Positions 1 through 8,609 of a DNA stretch of 64,000 nucleotides are shown here, one piece after another. The translations under genes and the position numbers were made by a program. The notes beneath the pieces were generated by a model. It saw only the letters and a list, made by a program, of their open reading frames with translations. It did no database searches and was not told the DNA's origin. The DNA is from an uncultured Collinsella sp. (lineage in GTDB: Bacteria; Actinomycetota; Coriobacteriia; Coriobacteriales; Coriobacteriaceae): contig CAKULD010000002.1 in NCBI GenBank assembly GCA_934667065.1, forward strand, positions 62,001 through 126,000, given 5' to 3'. Position 1 is the stretch's first letter. The number at the start of each line of letters is the position of its first letter.

Positions 1-1395
1 GGTGCCGTCGAGGGCGCGCGCGACCAGGGCGCGCGTGTAGGCCAGCTCAATGCGATGGCCAACGCCGTAGCCGCCGCCGATCCAGCCGGTGTTGACCAGA
101 TAGACGCGGGTGCGACCGTCGGCGATGCGCTCGCCGAGCATCTTAGCGTAGACCATGGGGTCGAGCGGCATAAACGGCTCGCCAAACAGCGAAGAGAACG
201 TGGGCGTGGGCTCGGTGACGCCGACCTCGGTGCCGGGAATCTTAGCCGTAAAGCCCGTCACAAAGTGGTACATGGCGGCATCGGCCGTCAGGCGTGAGAT
301 GGGCGGCAACACGCCAAAGGCGTCGCAGGTCAGGAAGAGCACGACGCTTGGAGTGGTGCCCATGCCCTTGGTCCACGCGTTGGGAATGTGCTCCACAGGG
401 TATGCCACGCGCGTGTTGTGCGTGATCGAGACGTCGTCGTAGTTGGGCTTGCGGTTCTCGTCGAGCACCACGTTTTCGCAGATCGCGCCAAAGCGGACAG
501 CGTTGAAGATCTCAGGCTCGTGGAACGCGTCCAGGCCCTCGCATTTGGCGTAGCAGCCACCCTCGATGTTGAAGATGCCCATGTCAGACCAACCGTGCTC
601 GTCGTCGCCGATCAGTAGGCGCGTGGGGTTGGCCGAAAGCGTGGTCTTGCCGGTGCCGGACAGGCCAAAGAACACGGCGGTCTCGTGCGTGACGGGATCC
701 ATGCTGGCCGAGCAGTGCATGGGCAGCACGTCGTCCTCGACGGGCAGCAGGTAGTTCATGACGCTGAAGATCGACTTTTTGATCTCACCGGAGTAGCCGG
801 TGCCGGCGACCAGAATCACGCGTTCCTGGAAGTTGATGACCACGGCGGCGCTGGAGTTGAGGCCCTTGATGGCAGGGTCGCACTGGTAGCCGGGAGCGGC
901 GAGCACGCAAAAGTCCGGCTCACCGGTGCGCGCGATTTCGCGGGCGAGCGGGCGGGCGAGCATCTGCTTAATAAAGAGTGCCTGGCTGGCACGCTCGCAG
1001 GCAACGAGCAGTCGACGCGTGTGGTTGCGGTCGGCGCCGGCCATGCCGCGGGTGACGAACACATCGCGCTCGTTGAGGTAGTTGACGATACCGGCCTTGA
1101 TGGTCTCGTAGCTCTCGATCGAAAGCGGTCGGTTGACGGCGCCCCAGGCGATCTTGTCGTGCACGTCGGGCGTGTCGACGATAAAGCGGTCGTTGGGCGA
1201 ACGGCCGGTGCGCTCCCCCGTCTCGATCACTAGCGCGCCGTTGGATGCCATGCGGCCTTCTTCGCGGCGGATGGCGTGCTCGACGAGCTCCGCGGTGGGT
1301 AGATCGACCAGCAGACGGGGCTGATTCTCGGCGGGATCTTCGACCAGCGTAAGACCAAAGTTGGACAAAACTTCTGCAGGGGTAACACCAGGCAT
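1..1395 (-). CDS. pckA: Phosphoenolpyruvate carboxykinase (ATP), C-terminus cut by window edge
   Basis: Converts oxaloacetate plus ATP to PEP and CO2 (or the reverse, anaplerotic direction common in gut anaerobes) in the cytosol. The reading frame is open from the ATG at 1395 to the left edge, 465 codons; the family is usually about 530-540 residues, so the last roughly 70 are missing. The kinase P-loop GLSGTGKTT is seen near residue 248, and the segments TGRSPNDRF and GDDEHGW are also typical of the ATP-dependent class. The start is supported by AAAGGAGG six bases upstream. The gene stands alone and is separated from the lactate permease by a palindrome-rich gap. No frameshift is seen. Confidence 0.96.
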   Translation of the reverse strand, partial: MPGVTPAEVLSNFGLTLVEDPAENQPRLLVDLPTAELVEHAIRREEGRMASNGALVIETGERTGRSPNDRFIVDTPDVHDKIAWGAVNRPLSIESYETIKAGIVNYLNERDVFVTRGMAGADRNHTRRLLVACERASQALFIKQMLARPLAREIARTGEPDFCVLAAPGYQCDPAIKGLNSSAAVVINFQERVILVAGTGYSGEIKKSIFSVMNYLLPVEDDVLPMHCSASMDPVTHETAVFFGLSGTGKTTLSANPTRLLIGDDEHGWSDMGIFNIEGGCYAKCEGLDAFHEPEIFNAVRFGAICENVVLDENRKPNYDDVSITHNTRVAYPVEHIPNAWTKGMGTTPSVVLFLTCDAFGVLPPISRLTADAAMYHFVTGFTAKIPGTEVGVTEPTPTFSSLFGEPFMPLDPMVYAKMLGERIADGRTRVYLVNTGWIGGGYGVGHRIELAYTRALVARALDGT

Positions 1396-1436
1396 GGGGC
1401 CTCCTTTAAAAGCGCGACACGTGGACGCGGCGCGCA

Positions 1437-1452
1437 CTTTACTCACGTAAAG
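1437..1452. promoter_or_regulatory. Small perfect dyad upstream of pckA
   Basis: CTTTAC-N4-GTAAAG lies 42 bases before the pckA start codon, where an operator or mRNA leader hairpin could sit. It is only six bases per arm, so chance is possible. No convincing -35/-10 pair was identified around it. Confidence 0.25.
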
Positions 1453-1542
1453 CCCGTTGTACCCGATATGCAAAAACGTTTTTGCGGCAACGGCGAAGCG
1501 CCCGCCCAACGGTCAAAAATCGAAGGTAAGCGTAACCCGGCC

Positions 1543-2062
1543 TAGTCATTGGGGACGTTCTTAAACGGCTAGTCACTGGGGACACTCTTGCGCGCGATCG
1601 GCGCGGTTCGGCCGCGCAACGACCCGGCACTTAGGGACGTTCCTATAGTGCCGGCACAAAAGGAACGTCCCCAGGTGCCGCCCAAATGCCGGGCTGAGGT
1701 TGTATTTGATGGCCGCCCGAGAGGCCGTGTGCAAAAAAGGGCAAATATGAGTACTGTTGCCTTTGTTGTCACATATTTTTTCAAGCAAAAAGGGCGCCCT
1801 AACGGGATTGACTCTCGTTAGGGCGCCCTTTTATTGAACATTTGGGGAGATATGGCTGCACTTGCGCTTGCATGACGGGGCGATCAGCCGCCAAATGGAT
1901 CGAAATCGCTGTTACTAAAGTAGTAGCAGTACTCATATTCGACGTTTTTTGCACACGCCCTATCAAGACGCCCTATCCAAGGATGCCAAACAGCCCCCAG
2001 CGAGCGACAATCCGAAGACTGTCCCCAACGACTAGTCGTTTAAGAACGTCCCCGACGACTAA
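1543..2062. repeat. Nested palindromic intergenic island between pckA and lctP
   Basis: This 669-base gene-free gap (1396-2064) is built as concentric inverted repeats. The outer arms are 1543-1584 and 2020-2062 and share GGGGACGTTCTTAAACG. Inside are 1727-1760 and 1925-1956, sharing GTGTGCAAAAAA and AATATGAGTACTG in opposite orientation. A separate hairpin lies at 1625-1680 (CGGCAC, AGGGACGTTCCT and complements). A 17-bp perfect stem sits at the middle (1788-1832). A near copy of the 1658-1680 segment recurs at 58004-58026, so this is a dispersed repeat family. Nothing in it looks coding. Confidence 0.75.
1788..1832. terminator. Bidirectional stem-loop terminator
   Basis: Two perfect 17-base arms contain AGGGCGCCCTAACG and its complement with an 11-base loop. 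A T run follows on both strands. It can end lctP transcripts on the minus strand. It lies inside the nested palindrome, so it may also be part of that repeat element. Confidence 0.7.
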
Positions 2063-2064
2063 TC

Positions 2065-3636
2065 CTACAGCGGCAGGCCTTGGCCGAGCATGGCAATGAC
2101 GCTCATAAGGACGAGCATGCCGGCGGCGTAGGGCAGCACTGCGCCCAGGAGCTCGGCGTCCTTACCGCGCACGTGCACGGCAGCGAGGCCAATCGCGAGC
2201 GTCTGCGGCGAGATCATCTTGCCTGCAGCGACGCCCAGGGCGTTCAGCGCGACCATCCAATAGTCGCTCACGCCCAGCGCCGTAGCGGCCTGGCTCTGGA
2301 TGGGGCCAAACAGCATGCCCGAAGACGTGCCCGAACCGGTCACGAACGCACCGACCGCACCAATCCACGGAGCGAGAATCGGGTACAGGCCACCGGCGAC
2401 GGCGATGCAAAACGCGCTGATCGACGAAATCATGCCCGCATAGCCCATCACCTTGGCGCAACCCAGCACCGAAAGCATGGTGATCACCGTCGGCACCATC
2501 TGCTTGACGGTCGTGGCCAGCACCTCGCCCATCAGACGCGGCGAGGCACCCTGAATCGCGCCGCCGACAAACGCCGCCAGGAAAATCCAAACACCCGGCG
2601 TGTTGATCCACGAAAACGTAAGCGTACCGGGGTTCTCGCCACAATACACCTGCACGTGGCTCGCAAACGGCGCGAGCGCGGCATGCACGGCGGGTACCAG
2701 GTTGGAGGTACCCAGCAGCAGCACAAAGATCAGGATGAAGCACGACCAAGCCGAAAGCGCCGACTTAACGGTAAGCTGCTCGCCAGACTCGATATTCATA
2801 TGGAAGCGTGCGTCCAGGTGGCCGGACTTCTCGGCGCGCATGGCAAGCGCGGCGGTCAGCGCGAGCGACACGATGGAGCCCACGACCACGGCCAGCTCGG
2901 GGCCCACAAACATGGCGACGACCAGGGCCGCGCCGACAAACGACGCGCCGGAGAGCAGCGCGATACCGGCCACGCCGCGCAGGCGCTCGCCCACACTCGC
3001 AACGTTGCCCTGATCATCGGCAACACGGCCCGCGACCAGCACGATAAACAGCGGCATCACCACAAAGAACGGCGCGAGCTGCACCAGCTGAACGGTCGCC
3101 AGGTGCAGAGAATCCAGACCCACCAGGTCGGCAACGGATACCGTGGGGATGCCGATGGAGCCGTAGGGCGTGGGCACGCCGTTGGCCAGCAGGCAGATGA
3201 GCACGGCAGGGACAGCCTCAAAGCCCAGGCCAGCGAGCATACCGGCGGGAATGGCGACAGCGGTACCAAAGCCGGCCATACCCTCCATAAAGCCACCAAA
3301 GCACCACGCCACCAGCAGCGCCAGCAGGCGGCGATCGCTACTGATGGAGGTGATCATGCTGCCGATCACGTCCATGGCGCCCGTGCGCACGCACAGGTTA
3401 TACGTAAAGACCGCGGCGATAATCACCAGCACGATGGGCCACAGGGCCATCAAAAAGCCCTCGAGCGAGGCCGTGGCGATCTGAGCCGCCGGCAGGTGCC
3501 ACCACGCAAAGGCAAGCACGCACGAAAGAACAAACGAGCCGATGGCGGCTTTCCAAGCCGGCCATTTAAAGCACAGCAGCATCACGACAAGCCAGATGAT
3601 CGGCACAAGAGCCAGCAAAAATGCGGCGACGTCCAT
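2065..3636 (-). CDS. lctP: L-lactate permease, LctP family
   Basis: A proton-coupled lactate (or glycolate) carrier of the cytoplasmic membrane. The 523-residue protein is almost entirely hydrophobic segments, as expected for the 12-14 helix LctP family of about 530-550 residues. Family-like stretches include GFMEGMAGFGTAVAIPAG near residue 115 and TGSGTSSGMLFGPIQ in the C-terminal half. The ATG at 3636 is preceded by AAGGAG at seven to nine bases; an upstream in-frame extension of 18 residues lacks hydrophobic or family character. The gene is monocistronic and diverges from the flippase gene. Together with pckA next door it suits an organism handling lactate and C3/C4 acids. Confidence 0.95.
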   Translation of the reverse strand: MDVAAFLLALVPIIWLVVMLLCFKWPAWKAAIGSFVLSCVLAFAWWHLPAAQIATASLEGFLMALWPIVLVIIAAVFTYNLCVRTGAMDVIGSMITSISSDRRLLALLVAWCFGGFMEGMAGFGTAVAIPAGMLAGLGFEAVPAVLICLLANGVPTPYGSIGIPTVSVADLVGLDSLHLATVQLVQLAPFFVVMPLFIVLVAGRVADDQGNVASVGERLRGVAGIALLSGASFVGAALVVAMFVGPELAVVVGSIVSLALTAALAMRAEKSGHLDARFHMNIESGEQLTVKSALSAWSCFILIFVLLLGTSNLVPAVHAALAPFASHVQVYCGENPGTLTFSWINTPGVWIFLAAFVGGAIQGASPRLMGEVLATTVKQMVPTVITMLSVLGCAKVMGYAGMISSISAFCIAVAGGLYPILAPWIGAVGAFVTGSGTSSGMLFGPIQSQAATALGVSDYWMVALNALGVAAGKMISPQTLAIGLAAVHVRGKDAELLGAVLPYAAGMLVLMSVIAMLGQGLPL

Positions 3637-3738
3637 GGGTAAAAGCTCCTTGGTACCGCGAAGGCGGCATCGGGGGTCACAAAACCTCAACAGAATACCG
3701 CACGCTTACCGACAAATTGATGCCGCCCGCCGAATTTA

Positions 3739-3755
3739 TTGAACAACCTGTTCAA
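3739..3755. promoter_or_regulatory. Operator-like dyad TTGAACA-ACC-TGTTCAA
   Basis: A perfect dyad with 7-base arms and a 3-base centre lies between the divergent lctP (103 bases from its start) and the flippase gene (59 bases from its start). A TATACT box that can serve the rightward gene is at 3781-3786. Dyads of this size suit a GntR- or LacI-class repressor, but no regulator gene is adjacent and the binding protein is unknown. Confidence 0.45.
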
Positions 3756-3813
3756 AAACACGAATCGATACCTTCGCGGCTATACTAGAGCGCAACAAAA
3801 GAAAGGAACCGCC

Positions 3814-5391
3814 TTGAGCATCACGCCCCTCGATAGCATCCGCCGTGCCATCGCGCGCCGCAACGGCGTCGCCGACCCCACCGTATCGGGCGGCGGGTCG
3901 CATGGGCAGGGCGGACGCATCGAGAACGGCCTGTTCCCCGCCTCGCACACTGCCGAGGAGCTCGCACGCATCCAGGAGCTAAGCCAGCGCAACGCCGGCG
4001 GTCCCGACAGCGGCCAGGCCACGCGCCGTCGCCGCGAGCACGAGCGCGAGCCCGGCCCCATCCGTCGCATGGTCGACGCCTGGTGGAACCGCCTGCTCGC
4101 AGCCGTCTACGGCGGCGGCTTCTCCACACAAGAAGCCGAGTACGAGGAACACGCCACCCGCCGCGACTACCTGTGGAACACCCTGGGCACCGCCGTGTGG
4201 GGCATGGCGTTTCCGCTGCTCACCATCGTGTCCACGCAGCTCGTGGGCGCCGAGGAAGCCGGCAAGTTCTCCATCGCCTTTGTCACCGGCACGCTCATCA
4301 TGATCGCGTGCAACTACGGCGTGCGCAATTTTCAGGTCTCGGACATCGACGAGACCACGAGCTTCGCCTCCTACCAGCTCAACCGCTGGATCTGCGGCGC
4401 GCTAGCCCTAGGTTGCGGCCTGCTCTACAGCAGCGCGCGCGGCTACGACGCGCAAATGGCCACCATCGGCCTGGGCGTCTATCTGTATAAGGTGATCGAC
4501 GGTATCGCAGACGTCTACGAGGGTCGCCTGCAGCAGGCCGACAAGCTCTACTTGGCCGGCATGAGCCAAACGCTGCGCTCCGCCGGCGTCATCGCGGTCT
4601 TTAGCGTGGCGCTGTTCCTCACACGCAGCATGCCCATCGCGGCCATGGCCATGGGCATCGCCGCGGTTGCCTCACTCGTACTCGTTACCGCCCCGCTCGC
4701 CCTGCTCGAGACCGAAAAATCGCGCCGCGTGAGCCTGCGCGAGGTCGGCCGTCTCTTCGCGCAGTGCGCTCCGCTCTTTGGCGCGCTGTTCCTGTTCAAC
4801 CTTATCGAGAGCATGCCAAAGTTTGTGATGGAAGGCACGCTGGCCTACAAATACCAGCTGTACTTTAATGCCCTGTTCTTTCCGGCGCAGGCTATTTTGC
4901 TGAGCATTGGATTTATCTATAAACCGCAGCTCCTGCGCCTGTCGAGCATTTGGGCGAATCCGCGCAAGCGTCGCCGCTTTGACCTGATTATTGTTGCCGT
5001 CATGGCACTGATTGTGATCATTACCGGCGCGTGCGCCGCATTTATGGCAGGCCCCGGCATCCCCATCATGAGCTTTATGTACGGCCTTAACTTTGAGCGC
5101 TACCGTACGCTGGCGCTGTTGATGGTTTGCGCTGGCGGAATCACGGCGGCCATCGACTTTATCTACGCCATCATCACGGTGCTGCGCCACGCCGGCGACG
5201 TCACCAAGATTTACCTGATCTGCTTCGCCGTGAGCGTGGTGCTGCCAGTGATCCTGATTAAGCTGCTGGGCATGACGGGCGCCGTCGTGAGCTACCTGGC
5301 AGTCATGGCGCTGCTCCTGGTGCTGCTGATTATCGAGTACAGCAACATCCGCCAACGCATCGAACGCGACCGCAACCCGTACGGCGCCTAG
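3814..5391 (+). CDS. Wzx/MATE-like polysaccharide flippase family membrane protein
   Basis: Predicted to move lipid-linked glycans or a similar amphipathic substrate across the membrane. The first about 110 residues are polar, charged and Gly/Arg-rich, so likely a cytoplasmic tail. From about residue 115 on there are some 12 hydrophobic segments with the spacing of Wzx/RfbX exporters. The start chosen is TTG at 3814, which has GAAAGGA at a normal distance; the longer in-frame ATG at 3739 would place the coding start inside the dyad and upstream of the TATACT box. No glycosyltransferase genes are adjacent, so the substrate cannot be read from context. A MATE-type drug exporter is an alternative. 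Confidence 0.75.
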   Translation: MSITPLDSIRRAIARRNGVADPTVSGGGSHGQGGRIENGLFPASHTAEELARIQELSQRNAGGPDSGQATRRRREHEREPGPIRRMVDAWWNRLLAAVYGGGFSTQEAEYEEHATRRDYLWNTLGTAVWGMAFPLLTIVSTQLVGAEEAGKFSIAFVTGTLIMIACNYGVRNFQVSDIDETTSFASYQLNRWICGALALGCGLLYSSARGYDAQMATIGLGVYLYKVIDGIADVYEGRLQQADKLYLAGMSQTLRSAGVIAVFSVALFLTRSMPIAAMAMGIAAVASLVLVTAPLALLETEKSRRVSLREVGRLFAQCAPLFGALFLFNLIESMPKFVMEGTLAYKYQLYFNALFFPAQAILLSIGFIYKPQLLRLSSIWANPRKRRRFDLIIVAVMALIVIITGACAAFMAGPGIPIMSFMYGLNFERYRTLALLMVCAGGITAAIDFIYAIITVLRHAGDVTKIYLICFAVSVVLPVILIKLLGMTGAVVSYLAVMALLLVLLIIEYSNIRQRIERDRNPYGA

Positions 5392-5403
5392 CCGCCGCGA
5401 TAA

Positions 5404-5515
5404 GGGGTAGCTAATTTGGGACGGGGCTTTTTAGCTACCCCGGCTGTCAATCGGCCAAATTGGCACCCTATCTGCCAGGGCAGCTAAAAAAGCCCCGTTC
5501 CAAATTAGCTACCCC
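5404..5515. repeat. Long GTAG-type inverted repeat, likely bidirectional terminator
   Basis: Arms 5404-5436 and 5482-5515 are complementary but for one G/A change and one T insertion. They start with GGGGTAGCTAATTTGG at the outside. The left arm also folds on itself (GGGGTAGCTAA with TTAGCTACCCC, to 5441). It fills the gap between two convergent genes, and the T runs inside the arms fit termination in both directions. The GTAG foot resembles REP elements mobilised by RAYT proteins. Confidence 0.7.
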
Positions 5516-5524
5516 AATGCGCAG

Positions 5525-6364
5525 TTATTCCCCAGGGTTGATGTTCGCGTAGAACTCTGCACCATCATCGAGCCGCAGGATGCCGACGCGGCCAAACTCC
5601 GACCCGGTAGCGGCGGCGCAGTCGATGTCGATGCGGTCGGGCACGCCGGCAGTATCCTCGCCGCCCAGGCGCACAATCTGCCCACGTCCCGATTCCTCAT
5701 CGAGCCCCGCCAGGCCGCCGACCTCGCAATAGCGCCCGAGCGACACCGTAGGCGTGTGGCCGCTCACCACGACCGGGCCCTTGCCCTCGGCAGAAAGCAG
5801 CCCCGTCGGCGCATCCCAATACCCGTGACGAATCCACAACAAGTCGTCAGACGACTGCACCGCGAGCATCTGCTGCAGTAGCTCGCGATCGGCACCAACC
5901 GCCCCGGCGCCATCGGCACAATCGACGCCATGCTCAAGCAAAAACGCGCGCGCCGCCTCGGTCTGAATGCCGGCATGCACCAGCAGATACGGGCGCTCCT
6001 CGGTCTCGACCACCGCGTAGAGCGGCAGCGTCGCCATCCAGCGCACGAGCTCCTCGTACGCCTCAAATTCCATGTCGTTGAGCTGCTCGCGCGTCGTCCA
6101 ACCGCCGTTGATATCCCAGGTCTCGGCATCGAGCGGATCTTGGCCAATGATGGCGTCGAGCATGATCTGCTCGTGGTTGCCCTTGAGCACGTGGGCGTTG
6201 GGCAACGAGCGCACGAGCTTAATGACGCCGAGCGGATCGGGACCGCGATCGATCATGTCACCCAGCACGTACAGCGTATCGTCGGACGCCAGCGAGATCT
6301 TGGACAGGGCCTCATCAAGCGCACGCACGTGCCCGTGAGCATCGGATGTCACATAGATCGCCAT
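5525..6364 (-). CDS. Metallophosphoesterase (PPP-type serine/threonine or ApaH-like phosphatase)
   Basis: A cytosolic di-metal phosphatase of 279 residues. The metal-binding signature blocks are in order: SDAHGH at residues 7-12 (DxH), GDMIDRGPD near 35 (GDxxDRG), and GNHE near 62. Later histidines in VHAG and SGHTP match the remaining ligands. Length fits the PrpA/PrpB and ApaH group. The substrate, phosphoprotein or dinucleoside tetraphosphate, cannot be decided. The start has GAGAGG upstream. It is a single gene converging on the flippase gene across a long palindrome. Confidence 0.88.
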   Translation of the reverse strand: MAIYVTSDAHGHVRALDEALSKISLASDDTLYVLGDMIDRGPDPLGVIKLVRSLPNAHVLKGNHEQIMLDAIIGQDPLDAETWDINGGWTTREQLNDMEFEAYEELVRWMATLPLYAVVETEERPYLLVHAGIQTEAARAFLLEHGVDCADGAGAVGADRELLQQMLAVQSSDDLLWIRHGYWDAPTGLLSAEGKGPVVVSGHTPTVSLGRYCEVGGLAGLDEESGRGQIVRLGGEDTAGVPDRIDIDCAAATGSEFGRVGILRLDDGAEFYANINPGE

Positions 6365-6645
6365 GGAACGCCTCTCTTTACATTACGGCCGAAGCCCGAC
6401 ACCGCAAATAAAACTTCAAGTTGAACTTAAACGTTACCCATTGTACTCCGTTGCAATAAAGCTGGAAAGGGGCGCCGCCGCAGGCGATTGACCGCGCCGC
6501 CCCCCCACTGCACCGCCCGCGCCGGCACCTCGTGTCGAAAATGCGCATGCCCGCAATCCAGCCCCATAAACCCACCACCTTTGGGTACAAATAACCGCAG
6601 ACAACTGACCGTGCCACGCCAACCATCCAGGAGCGGACACCATCC

Positions 6646-8247
6646 ATGAACCAGATACTTCTCTTTATCGGCCTCGTCATCATTTTGTGCCTGACCATCA
6701 AGCCCGTCGGCAAAAAGCTCCCCTTCCCCACCCTGCTCATCTTTATCGCGCTCGGCATGCTGCTGGGCGTCAACGGCCCGGCGCACATCGACTTTAGCGA
6801 CTACGCGCTCACCGAAACCGTCTGCAGCACGGCGCTGCTGTTCATCATGTTCTACGGCGGTTTTAACACCAACATCGACCGCGCCAAACCCGTCGCCGCG
6901 CCCGCGGTGCTGCTGAGCACGCTCGGCGTCGTCATCACCGCCGGCATTACGGGCGTGTTCGCACACTTCGTACTGGGTTTCGATTGGATTGGCGGCCTGC
7001 TGCTGGGCTCCGTTGTGGCGTCCACCGATGCGGCGAGCGTTTTTAGCGTGCTGCGCGAGCACAGCCTTTCGCTGAGGGGTGGCACCGACTCGCTGCTTGA
7101 GGTCGAATCGGGCTCCAACGACCCCGTCGCCTACATGCTCACCGCGGTGCTCGCGACGCTCGCCGCCGGCGGCGACATCAACATCCCTGTGCTGCTCGCC
7201 AAGCAGATCATCCTGGGTGTGGGCTTGGGCCTTGTCATCGGCTGGGCGGCGGACCGCCTTATTGAGCGCGCACACGCAACGGCCGAGGGCGCCCAGACCA
7301 TCTTCTTGTTCGCCGTGGCGATCGTCGCCTACGCGCTGCCGAGCTACCTGGGCGGCAATGGCTTTTTGGCCGTGTACCTGGCCGGCATCGTGCTGGGCGC
7401 GAGCGACATCACCGGCAAGATCGAGCTGGCGCACTTCTTCGACACCCTCACCGAGATGGCCGAGATGACGATCTTCTTCTTACTCGGCCTGCTCGTGACG
7501 CCCGTCCGTCTGCCGCAAATGCTGCTGCCGGGCCTGGCACTCATGGCGTTTATGCTCTTTGTGAGCCGCCCCATCGCCGTAGGCGTACTCCTGGCGCCGT
7601 TTAAGACAAACCCTCGCCAAGTTGCGCTCGTAAGCTGGGCGGGCCTGCGCGGCGCGGCATCGGTCGTCTTTAGCCTCTTTGCCGTGGTGACCGGCGTTCC
7701 CGGTGGCCACGACCTGTTTGACCTGGTGTTTGTAATTGCCGTGTCGAGCATTGTGGTGCAGGGCTCATTGCTGCCGGCGGTGGCAAAGAAGCTCGACATG
7801 ATCGATGCGGAAGGCGATGTTCGCCGCACGTTTAATGACTACCGTGACGAAGACGGCATGTCGTTCGTTAAGCTCAAGGTGGGTGCGGGGCATCCGTTTG
7901 CCGGACGCTCACTTGCCGATATCGGCAGCGCTACGAACATGCTTGTGGTCCTGGTGCTGCGCGACGGCGCGCACCCGGTCCTGCCCAATGGCGACACCGT
8001 AATCGAGGAAGGCGACCTGCTGGTGATGGCCGCCCCAACGTTCGAAGAGCGTGCCGAGGTTACGCTACGCGAGGTCACCGTGACGCCCCACGGACGCCTG
8101 GCCGGCCAGCGCCTGCGCGACGTGCCGCAGGGCAAGCACCCCTTTATCGTCGTGATGCTCAAACGCGACGGCCAAACAATCATCCCCGACGGCAACACCC
8201 TCATATACGCCGGCGACGAAGCCGTCATCGCCACACTCGCGTCGTAG
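6646..8247 (+). CDS. CvrA/NhaP2-type K+(Na+)/H+ antiporter with RCK_C domains
   Basis: An inner-membrane monovalent cation/proton exchanger of the CPA1 family. Residues 1-385 form about 12 hydrophobic segments, with the transport-core stretch LEVESGSNDPVAY near residue 150. Residues from about 405 to 533 are soluble and contain two TrkA-C (RCK_C) units (SFVKLKVGAGHPFAG and PHGRLAGQRLRD starts), which usually sense nucleotides or ions. The 533-residue length fits potassium/proton antiporters with a regulatory tail. AGGAGCGG precedes the ATG. It is monocistronic and ends at a perfect inverted repeat. Its role is likely pH and potassium homeostasis. Confidence 0.9.
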   Translation: MNQILLFIGLVIILCLTIKPVGKKLPFPTLLIFIALGMLLGVNGPAHIDFSDYALTETVCSTALLFIMFYGGFNTNIDRAKPVAAPAVLLSTLGVVITAGITGVFAHFVLGFDWIGGLLLGSVVASTDAASVFSVLREHSLSLRGGTDSLLEVESGSNDPVAYMLTAVLATLAAGGDINIPVLLAKQIILGVGLGLVIGWAADRLIERAHATAEGAQTIFLFAVAIVAYALPSYLGGNGFLAVYLAGIVLGASDITGKIELAHFFDTLTEMAEMTIFFLLGLLVTPVRLPQMLLPGLALMAFMLFVSRPIAVGVLLAPFKTNPRQVALVSWAGLRGAASVVFSLFAVVTGVPGGHDLFDLVFVIAVSSIVVQGSLLPAVAKKLDMIDAEGDVRRTFNDYRDEDGMSFVKLKVGAGHPFAGRSLADIGSATNMLVVLVLRDGAHPVLPNGDTVIEEGDLLVMAAPTFEERAEVTLREVTVTPHGRLAGQRLRDVPQGKHPFIVVMLKRDGQTIIPDGNTLIYAGDEAVIATLAS

Positions 8248-8259
8248 CCATCCCCACCC

Positions 8260-8330
8260 ATAAGTTGCGGTGAAATAGGGACTGAATAGGCCTCTAAGCA
8301 GCCAACAGTCCCTATTTCACCGCAACTTAT
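8260..8330. terminator. Perfect 25-bp inverted repeat, bidirectional terminator
   Basis: Arms 8260-8284 and 8306-8330 are perfectly complementary (outer part ATAAGTTGCGGTGAAATAGG) around a 21-base loop. It sits between the convergent antiporter gene and the last gene of the defence operon, so it probably ends both transcripts. No strong T run follows, so it may primarily be a REP-like element. Confidence 0.65.
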
Positions 8331-8360
8331 TGATGGGATGGGGTTGAGGGGCGATTGTGC

Positions 8361-8582
8361 TTACCAGTCCTCATCCGAGCCGTAGCCGTCGTCCTCGTCG
8401 TCGACGGCAAAGTCGCGAAGGTCGAGGCCTTCGCGTTCGGCTCGGACTAGGAGCTCTTGGGGCGACTCGTCCTCGATATCCATCACGTCGAGCATTGCAG
8501 CAGGAAAGCCCACGCCTGCCGCACACCCCGCGCGGTCGAGCAAGCTCTCGCGCAGCTGGTCTACATCAACGTCGATCTTCAT
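8361..8582 (-). CDS. Small acidic protein of unknown function at the tail of the BREX operon
   Basis: 73 residues with a strongly acidic C-terminus (DDEDDGYGSDEDW). No family is recognised. A strong AGGAGG stands before the ATG at 8582, and the gene follows the 454-residue gene by 27 bases in the same direction, so it is probably the last cistron of the long leftward defence operon. Its size and charge would suit a DNA-mimic or regulatory partner, but that is speculation. Confidence 0.7.
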   Translation of the reverse strand: MKIDVDVDQLRESLLDRAGCAAGVGFPAAMLDVMDIEDESPQELLVRAEREGLDLRDFAVDDEDDGYGSDEDW

Positions 8583-8609
8583 AGTGCAACCTCCTGTCGG
8601 GCCAAGCCC

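Noticed and set aside
3739..3813. ATG at 3739 as the flippase start
   Set aside because: It lies within the dyad, upstream of the likely -10 box, and has no ribosome site; TTG at 3814 has GAAAGGA.
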